Shown in pieces: positions 8,627-13,487 of a stretch of DNA of 13,487 bases; position 1 is the stretch's first letter; each line of letters begins with the position of its first letter. The position numbers and the translations under genes were made by a program. This DNA is from Dunaliella salina. Its lineage: Eukaryota > Chlorophyta > Chlorophyceae > Chlamydomonadales > Dunaliellaceae. The notes under the pieces are model-generated. The model ran no database searches. It was given only the letters and a program-made list of their open reading frames with translations, and had not been told where the DNA came from. The stretch covers positions 295,542 through 309,028 of the forward strand of contig MU069708.1 in the NCBI GenBank assembly GCA_002284615.2. Direction: 5' to 3'.

Positions 8627-8935
8627 CACCTCCCGACAGGTGCAGGAAATGCGGGGGAGATGGGCAATGGGCATGTTCACCCCACAAAGCAAGTCCCCCC
8701 ACCTCCCTCCCTTCTGGTTGGCTATCATCTATGGAGGTGGTACCCCTCATGACAGATGCAGGCAGTTTGGGGGAGTTGGGCATTGGGCATGTCCAACCCA
8801 CAGAGCTAGTCCCCCCTCCCCTCTGGTTGGCAGTCATCTATGGTTATGGTACCCCTCGTGACAGATGCGGGCAGTGTGGTGGAGTTGGGCACTGGGCACG
8901 TTCACCCCAGAGCTGATCCCGCCTCCTCCCTCCAT
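8627..8935 (+). repeat. ~110-bp array encoding a Cys/His zinc-knuckle-like motif
   Basis: GACAGRTGC anchors lie at 8635, 8751 and 8860 (spacings 116 and 109). The copies translate in two different frames as DRCRKCGGDGQWACSP, DRCRQFGGVGHWACPT and DRCGQCGGVGHWARSP. The pattern C-x2-C-x4-H resembles a CCHC zinc knuckle, but the final Cys is not at the canonical spacing. Frame changes between copies and lack of a continuous ORF argue against a functional protein. It may be a remnant of a nucleic-acid-binding domain or a chance resemblance. Confidence 0.7.
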
Positions 8936-9300
8936 TCCGGTTGGCCAACGTCAAAGTCTGCTCTTGATATGTCAGCCTATGGCTATCAAAGTCAGCACTC
9001 GATATGACATATGATATGGCCAAGGTCAAAGTCAGCATGAATCACTTGATATGCATGGTAATCAGTGGGGTTCTCTCCTACAGCCTGGATCACTGGCTTG
9101 GTTCATGTTGCAACGTTGCTGGCCTCGTTTTAGGTGCGATGAGCATGTTATCAGTCTGCAGCCAGAACCACTTGCTTATCGGCTGCTGGTAGGCCCGACC
9201 AGCATTCCCAAGGTCGACACCAAGTAAGCAAGGCAAGTTTCCGCGAGCAAGTTTGTGCCCAACGCCCACTGAGGGTACAGGGGCATAGGGACATCAGCAA
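8936..9300. other. Intron 4 spacer with short GATATG/GTCAAAGTC repeats
   Basis: Between 8948 and 9040, CAAAGTC and GATATG elements recur in loose tandem. The remainder to 9300 has no structure I can support and no recognisable coding sequence. Confidence 0.5.
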
Positions 9301-9301
9301 G

Positions 9302-9605
9302 GATGAAGTCCGGCTGATATTAATGTCCAGCCAAAAAGGAGGATCAGCCAAACGCGTAATGCAGCCAATTGTTTGCAGCCAAACGTGAGCCCCAGCCAAT
9401 CATGAAGCCCAGCCAAATATGAAGTCCAGCCAAGCATGAGGTGAAGCCAAACAGGGACTTCTGCCACGAATGAAATGCAGCTAAACCTGAAGTCCCTGAG
9501 CTCAATATGGGCTTCAGCCAATGATGAAACGCAACCAAACATGAACCCCAGCCAAGAATGGAAAGCAGCCAATCCTGAAGTCCAGCGAAACATGACCAAT
9601 GATAC
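9302..9605. repeat. CAGCCAA-ATGAAGTC short repeat array
   Basis: CAGCCAA (or close variants) recurs every 15-30 bp alongside ATGAAGYCC and AACATGA, giving an irregular 17-25-bp minisatellite of roughly fifteen units. The minus-strand frames full of Trp-Leu and Gly here are translations of the repeat. The stretch 9606-9823 shows nothing further. Confidence 0.8.
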
Positions 9606-9824
9606 TGAAGCCTTGAAAAGGAAGGCCTTTGTGATGCTTCCACGTGTCTATCATTTGTGTGAGGAAATGCATGAAGCCCATAGCAGGCACCATTTCCAGG
9701 TGTGTTAAACCCTTGTGCGTTAAACCCTCTTCAAGCATATGCTGCTTGAGCGCGCGTGCACCAAGACTGATGTTGTTGTCTACTGGTGCATGTGCTCTGG
9801 GCCTTCGCACTTCTTTTTGCACAG

Positions 9825-10246
9825 GTCAACTTTCTGTGTAGCACTCGAGGGGGCAGTGAGAGCGAAGCTGTGAGGTGCAATTAAACACAGCTCATGGTGT
9901 CCACACCTCCACGCACATGTGTTTCTGCAGGCCGACTCGCTGTGTAATATTCGAGGGAGCAGTGAGAGCGGAGCTGCGTGGTGCATTAAAACACAGCTCA
10001 TAGTGTCCACGCTTCCATCCATATGCGTTTCTGCAGGTCGACCCTCTGTGTAGTGTTCGAGGGAGCAGTGAGAGCAGAGCTGCGAGGCGCATTAAAACAC
10101 AGCTCATGGTGGCCACACTTCCATCAACATGTGTTTCAGCAGGTCAACGTGCTGTGTAGTATTCGAGGGAGCAGTGAGAGCAGAGCTGCGAGGTGCATTA
10201 AAACACAGCTCATGGTGTCCACACTTCCATCCATGTATTTCTGCAG
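9825..10246 (+). repeat. 106-bp array carrying the exon E acceptor and first 75 exon bases
   Basis: Copies of the exon E start follow CAG at 9825, 9931, 10037 and 10143, and the real exon follows at 10247 (spacings 106, 106, 106, 104). Each holds the acceptor, a version of [19 protein letters not shown] to CAGCTCATGGTG, then a shared intronic part (TCCACACTTCCATC, TTTCTGCAG). The acceptors of the 9931, 10037 and 10143 copies look usable. The copies carry changes the true exon lacks, such as Ser-Glu-Ser-Arg in place of Ser-Glu-Ser-Glu, or a frameshift in the first copy. Confidence 0.94.
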
Positions 10247-10330
10247 GTCGACTCGCTATGTAGCACTCGAGGGGATAGTGAGAGTGAAGCTGCCAGGCGC
10301 ATTAAAACACAGCTCATGGTGGAGATCCAG
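10247..10330 (+). CDS. VPS4: VPS4 exon E: end of Walker B region and pore loop 2
   Basis: Twenty-eight codons, phase 0 at both ends, acceptor CTGCAG|GTC, donor CAG|GTAGGC. It reads [20 protein letters not shown] followed by [13 protein letters not shown] directly continues the FIDE of exon D. The [11 protein letters not shown] segment corresponds to the RGEGESEASRR region that contributes pore loop 2, and [11 protein letters not shown] to the helix before sensor 1. I chose this copy over the four upstream look-alikes because only here does the exon continue past CTCATGGTG into GAGATCCAG and a donor. The next exon (sensor 1, GATN-type motif) was not found before the window ends. Confidence 0.94.
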
Positions 10331-10349
10331 GTAGGCCTGGATGTGGGCA

Positions 10350-10373
10350 GAGGGGGGGGGGGGANGGGGNGGG
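10350..10373. repeat. G-rich homopolymer tract with ambiguous bases
   Basis: A run of G interrupted by one A and two undetermined bases (10365, 10370) just inside intron 5. The undetermined bases probably reflect sequencing difficulty in the homopolymer. Nothing else is seen between 10374 and 10550. Confidence 0.85.
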
Positions 10374-10551
10374 CCTAGGCCTGTCGTGGTGTGGGACAGT
10401 AGCCCTCATAGAGCTGCCATGACGCTTTGTGAGTGCACACACAGGTGCTTGATTGGATGATGGACTGTCCTATGATGACCACAGTATAAACTACAACTGA
10501 ATTAGTGTGCGGCCAGCAGGCACTGCAATGCTGTCAGCAACCTCCCTGGTG

Positions 10552-10880
10552 AGACCAACGCGGTAAAAACGCCTGTGCGTCCAAGCATGGCCCAAACCCT
10601 CCCTGCGTCCAAGCAGGACGCAAGTTGGACGCTATTAATGCCCAGAGCTCGTCCGACCTCGGACGCGAGCGTCCTGCTCTTTGACGCACAAAATCGGACG
10701 CGCGCGTCCTGCTCTGGGATGCACAAAAGATTCATGTGGGCGCGTGCATCTTTCAAGAGCGGGACGCACGCGTCCGAGGTTGGACGAGCTCTGGACGTTA
10801 AGAGCGTCCAAATTGCGTCCAGCTTGAACGCAGAGGGGTCCTGGGCTCGCGCTAGTACTTTAGACGTTAATTTTTGGTGT
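10552..10880. repeat. ~325-bp near-palindromic foldback element
   Basis: The sequence is a long imperfect inverted repeat centred near 10718. CAGAGCTCGTCCGACCTCGG (10643-10662, continuing to 10666) pairs with 10770-10793 with one mismatch. Pairing continues outward: GCGTCCAAGCAGGACGCAAG on the left against the complement of the GCGTCCAGCTTGAACGC side on the right. It also continues inward for about 20 bp. The arms are rich in GGACGC/GCGTCC. TGGTG occurs on both flanks (10547-10551, 10875-10879), which could be a target duplication or chance. It has no transposase, so it would be non-autonomous, MITE-like at most. Open frames on both strands are by-products of the palindrome. Confidence 0.75.
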
Positions 10881-10888
10881 ATATGGTC

Positions 10889-11149
10889 ACAAGTTACTAG
10901 GGTTTGGTAGCCACCTAGGAGAGCCTCGTTGAGGGTGAGGCTCGGCGAGGCTCGGAAGGCCTATTTGGCAGATGGGCTACACCCTCGTTGACCCTTTTAC
11001 CACCCAAAATGGTGTAAAAGTGCCTAAAAATCACCCACAAAACCTGTGCATCCAAAGAGGCCCTATTCAAATAGGCAGAGGCTCTTCTAGGCTCGGCGAG
11101 CCTTTTTCAGATAGTGGAACACCCTAATTACCCATGGCTACAAGTTACT
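10889..11149. repeat. Second foldback element flanked by 10-bp direct repeats
   Basis: ACAAGTTACT occurs exactly at 10889-10898 and 11140-11149. Between them, GAGGCTCGGCGAGGCTCGGA with GGCCTATTTG (about 10938-10972) is roughly complementary to CAAATAGGCAGAGGCTC with TAGGCTCGGCGAGCC (about 11069-11103). A smaller hairpin, CTTTTACCACC/GGTGTAAAAG, lies at the centre (about 10996-11022). TAGGGTTTGG on the left and the complement of GGAACACCCTA on the right suggest degenerate terminal inverted repeats. No coding capacity is present. Confidence 0.6.
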
Positions 11150-11404
11150 CCTTTACCTTGCCTCACCTTTTTCCATTGGTGCATGTCAAGTGGTTTCCTT
11201 ACCTAAGTGGTGGATATCAATTAATTGAACCATTGTTATGATGACAATTGTTCACTTGCAAGTGACCTTGTCCTTGGAGGTACATTACTTGCTAAACCCA
11301 GTTGAACAAGAAGAACGGAAGGTCGCTATCATGAACAGTCCAGTGCACATACTGAAAACATGCATGAAAGGCATACGTCTAGCCGCCCTGACCTGCCACC
11401 AATT

Positions 11405-11776
11405 AAGTACACAACGTTGTGTACTCAAATGACTCATGTATGTGCAAATTCATGCACCTAAGGCGACGTTGTGTAATGTTGTGCATGTACCTAAGGCAAC
11501 GTTGTGTGACGTTGTGCAACATTGTGTACTCAAATGACTCATGCATGTGCAACCTCATGCACCTAAGGCAACGTTGTGTAACGTTGTGCATGCACCTAAG
11601 GCAACGTTGTGTGACGTTGTGCAACGTTGTGTACTCAAATGACTCATGCATGTGCAACCTCATGCACCTAAGGCAACGTTGTGTAACGTTGTGCATGCAC
11701 CTAAGGCAACTTTGTGTAACGTTGTGCAACGTTGTGTACTCACATGGCTCATGCATGTGCAACCTCATGCACCTAA
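11405..11776. repeat. 105-bp array, about 3.5 copies
   Basis: GTACTCA anchors occur at 11421, 11526, 11631 and 11736, exactly 105 bp apart. Each unit contains several ACGTTGTG elements and CATGCACCTAAGGC twice, so it has an internal sub-repeat. Because 105 is 35 codons, long frames stay open on both strands (Cys/Met/Leu-rich). These match no family I know. The preceding stretch 11150-11404 shows no recognisable feature. Confidence 0.92.
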
Positions 11777-13081
11777 AGGTCCCTCCAGAGGCCTCTCAAG
11801 GAATCCCTCATCCTAGGAGGCTAGCTGTAGTTGTTACACTTGAGCATAACACACATAACATGCATGAAAGGCACATGCGGAGCCATGTGGGTGCGTCAAG
11901 GTGCACCTTGACCTGCCAGCTGCATATGCAGCCTGCCCCAGGCCTGCTCCTCCTCCTCCTCAGTCTTATCACCTGCTCAAGACATGTGTTTCAGGGGAAC
12001 AAAGACACGTGTGTAAGGTGTGGAATGTGGTCACATGCACACATACATTTGCTAATGTACATGTACATGAGCAAGTTTTTAACATATTCAAATATTAAAT
12101 TAAACATATTTAAATATGTAGAGTTTCATCTCATGCATGCTTTTAGTTGTATTCGTAGAACCCCTGTATTACATTCTTAGGGCTGGGGGGGGAGCTGCAC
12201 ATGCCCCTGGAAAATAAACGCACCTCCATTCCAGCAACACTGAGCTTGATTGCTTTACAGGTAGCAAGCAAGCACTGACTCTTCTGAGCTAAAGGGGGCC
12301 TCGAGCCTACTAATTTTTGAGCGCCATATGGTGGACCACTTTGCAGAGCCAGCTGCCCCTATTTCTACCCTTACAGCTGACAAAACTGGCTGCATCCGGG
12401 AACAGCCCCAGAAAGATGCATTCATTGCTCTGAGGGAAAAAATGACAGAAGTGCTCCCACTTTGTTTTGTTCATCACCTTCAATTTGCGTTGCCATACTG
12501 TGACTGACACTTTTGGAGTAAGCCCAGCTCCGAGGAAAAAAAAAATTCTCTCCCTTTCTCATATTGAGGCCAAACGTACTGTAGCCCAATCTTTTTTCCT
12601 TTTGGGAGGTCACTGGCTGCTTTAAACCTGTTTCTGGGAGGGGAGGGCGCAACACTTGCAACACTGCAAATGATTTTGGAGAAAGCACCTGTGTTGACCA
12701 GGTTGTCATGCTATTATTATTATCTCTCACATGCTATTTGCAACTTGATAGTCGCATCCGCATAACCTCATCTGGGTGACCTGAGGGTCAGCCCCATGCG
12801 TGCATCTGCACCTGGTACACCTTCTTAGCATGCCCCTCATTCCTTTCATCCTAAGGCTGCACACAGTGCCTGAACTCCCAAAAAGCCAACAATTCAAGCA
12901 CATCCCCCCGCACCTGTGCTGCTCCTCCTCTTTTGTGCTGCTGAGTAGTCGCTCCTGCTCCATGCTTGTTGTTGGCAGCCATGGCTGAAGTAGTCGGTAC
13001 CTGTGCATGACAGTTAGATGTTGAGGTATAGCTGACGTCTATGCCGACCCCCCCCCCCTCCTCTTTCAATCCCTACATTTT
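11777..13081. other. Non-repetitive region downstream of exon E, no recognised gene
   Basis: About 1.3 kb, presumably still inside VPS4 intron 5 because no later VPS4 exon was found. Visible landmarks are an AT-rich patch with the perfect palindrome ACATATTTAAATATGT (12104-12119), short G and C runs (12183-12191 and about 13048-13058), and an ATT triplet run near 12712-12722. Open frames on either strand (for example minus 12422-12730 and minus 12727-13008) resemble no protein I know. Confidence 0.5.
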
Positions 13082-13146
13082 GGAGGCATACTTCTTGAGG
13101 TAATGGGCCCAAGGCTTGGTTTTATTACCTCAAGAAGTATGCCTCC
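13082..13146. other. Perfect 23-bp inverted repeat hairpin
   Basis: GGAGGCATACTTCTTGAGGT with AAT (13082-13104) is the exact reverse complement of 13124-13146, separated by a 19-base loop (GGGCCCAAGGCTTGGTTTT). The stem could fold in DNA or RNA on either strand. It could be a small foldback element, an RNA hairpin or a processing site. Sequence from 13147 to 13392 has no feature I can support. Confidence 0.9.
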
Positions 13147-13389
13147 CAAACATAAAGATTGAAGGGCTCTTGAACTGTAGCCATTGTCAGCAGCAACATG
13201 TTTGACTGAGCAATCACTATGCAGGTGTTTTAGGAAGCATATGCACATTTCAACCCAGCAATGTGGTTAAGTGTACTGGTAGTGTGCAGAGTCAGCTGAC
13301 TGACAGTTGGAAACATATCTTGGCAGAACTTATTTTGTTTTTATGCCCTCTTATTTATTAAGTCTGCCACCGTAACTTTCGTATCCCCA

Positions 13390-13392
<3 letters not shown>

Positions 13393-13487
<95 letters not shown>
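13393..13487. repeat. (TG)n microsatellite at the window edge
   Basis: About 47 uninterrupted TG units run to the right edge. Together with the (CA)n tract at the left edge, this suggests the window is a sequence piece bounded by dinucleotide repeats where assembly tends to break. Confidence 0.95.

Larger units (their letters stand above)
116..10330 (+). other. VPS4: VPS4/SKD1-type AAA ATPase gene, partial (five internal exons)
   Basis: This is the gene model join(116-187, 2811-2898, 5780-5850, 7157-7303, 10247-10330), 462 coding bases or 154 codons with no internal stop. All junctions are GT-AG; intron phases are 0, 1, 0, 0, and 0 at the last donor. VPS4 is a cytosolic AAA ATPase that uses ATP to pull ESCRT-III subunits off membranes in multivesicular body sorting, membrane repair and cytokinesis. 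The family assignment rests on consecutive hallmarks: a KMKAGLSSAI linker, [26 protein letters not shown], Walker A GPPGTGKS, pore loop 1 KWLGESEK, Walker B SIIFIDE, then VDSLC and [10 protein letters not shown]. Katanin, spastin and fidgetin are less likely because the [11 protein letters not shown] and [11 protein letters not shown] stretches are VPS4-like. The MIT domain, sensor motifs, arginine fingers, beta domain and C-terminal helix are not in the window. Introns of 2623, 2881, 1306 and 2943 bp make the gene extremely sparse. Confidence 0.93.

Noticed and set aside
9825..10142. Copies of exon E as additional coding exons or a second VPS4 gene
   Set aside because: They lack the exon's 3' end and a donor, contain changes and frameshifts, and fall into a regular 106-bp tandem array.
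11419..12180. 253-codon Cys/Met-rich open frame
   Set aside because: It is explained by a 105-bp repeat whose length is a multiple of three; the non-repeat tail resembles no protein I know.
12310..13008. Minus-strand open frames as a neighbouring gene
   Set aside because: No recognisable domain, no supporting splice or start context, and composition like non-coding sequence.
10331..13392. Next VPS4 exon with the sensor 1 GATN-type motif and the RRRF motif
   Set aside because: I looked in all plus frames for ATN, RRRF and IPLP-type segments and found none; the exon probably lies beyond the window.

Overview
This is eukaryotic nuclear DNA. It has spliced exons with GT-AG junctions, very large introns, dense micro- and minisatellites and no prokaryotic-style gene packing. 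I recognise one gene. Five short plus-strand exons (116-187, 2811-2898, 5780-5850, 7157-7303, 10247-10330) join without a frame break into 154 codons of a VPS4/SKD1-type AAA ATPase, the enzyme that disassembles ESCRT-III. They run from the linker before the ATPase domain, through Walker A, pore loop 1 and Walker B, into the pore-loop-2 region. The N-terminal MIT domain and the C-terminal half lie outside the window. The host could be a repeat-rich unicellular alga such as a Dunaliella-like chlorophyte, but that is an impression from composition, intron size and satellite content, not proof.

Layout: a (CA)n/(TG)n tract runs straight into the acceptor of exon A. Intron 1 (188-2810) holds a 26-bp array, a 24-bp array, CAG, CA and GGAT microsatellites and AT palindromes. 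Exon B follows. Intron 2 (2899-5779) holds a copy of the exon B donor edge, a 31/29-bp array, a 110-bp array and a ~100-bp array carrying the acceptor edge of exon C. Exon C is followed by intron 3 (5851-7156), with arrays carrying the exon C donor edge and the exon D acceptor edge. Exon D is followed by intron 4 (7304-10246), with a 1.2-kb array carrying the exon D donor edge, a ~110-bp cysteine/histidine-rich array, a CAGCCAA array and a 106-bp array carrying the exon E acceptor edge. After exon E, apparently still within an intron, come two foldback elements, a 105-bp array, a perfect 23-bp-stem hairpin and a terminal (TG)n tract.

The most striking observation is that six exon-intron boundaries have been tandemly duplicated together with their splice sites. 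The intact exon is always the last copy of an acceptor array or the first copy of a donor array. This is the geometry expected if introns grow by tandem duplication across a splice junction while one working junction survives. The array copies keep many intact-looking decoy splice sites. In the cases I traced, using them gives a premature stop or a frameshift. Most of the long open frames in the window are products of these arrays, not separate genes. I found no tRNA, rRNA, CRISPR array or recognisable autonomous transposon gene.
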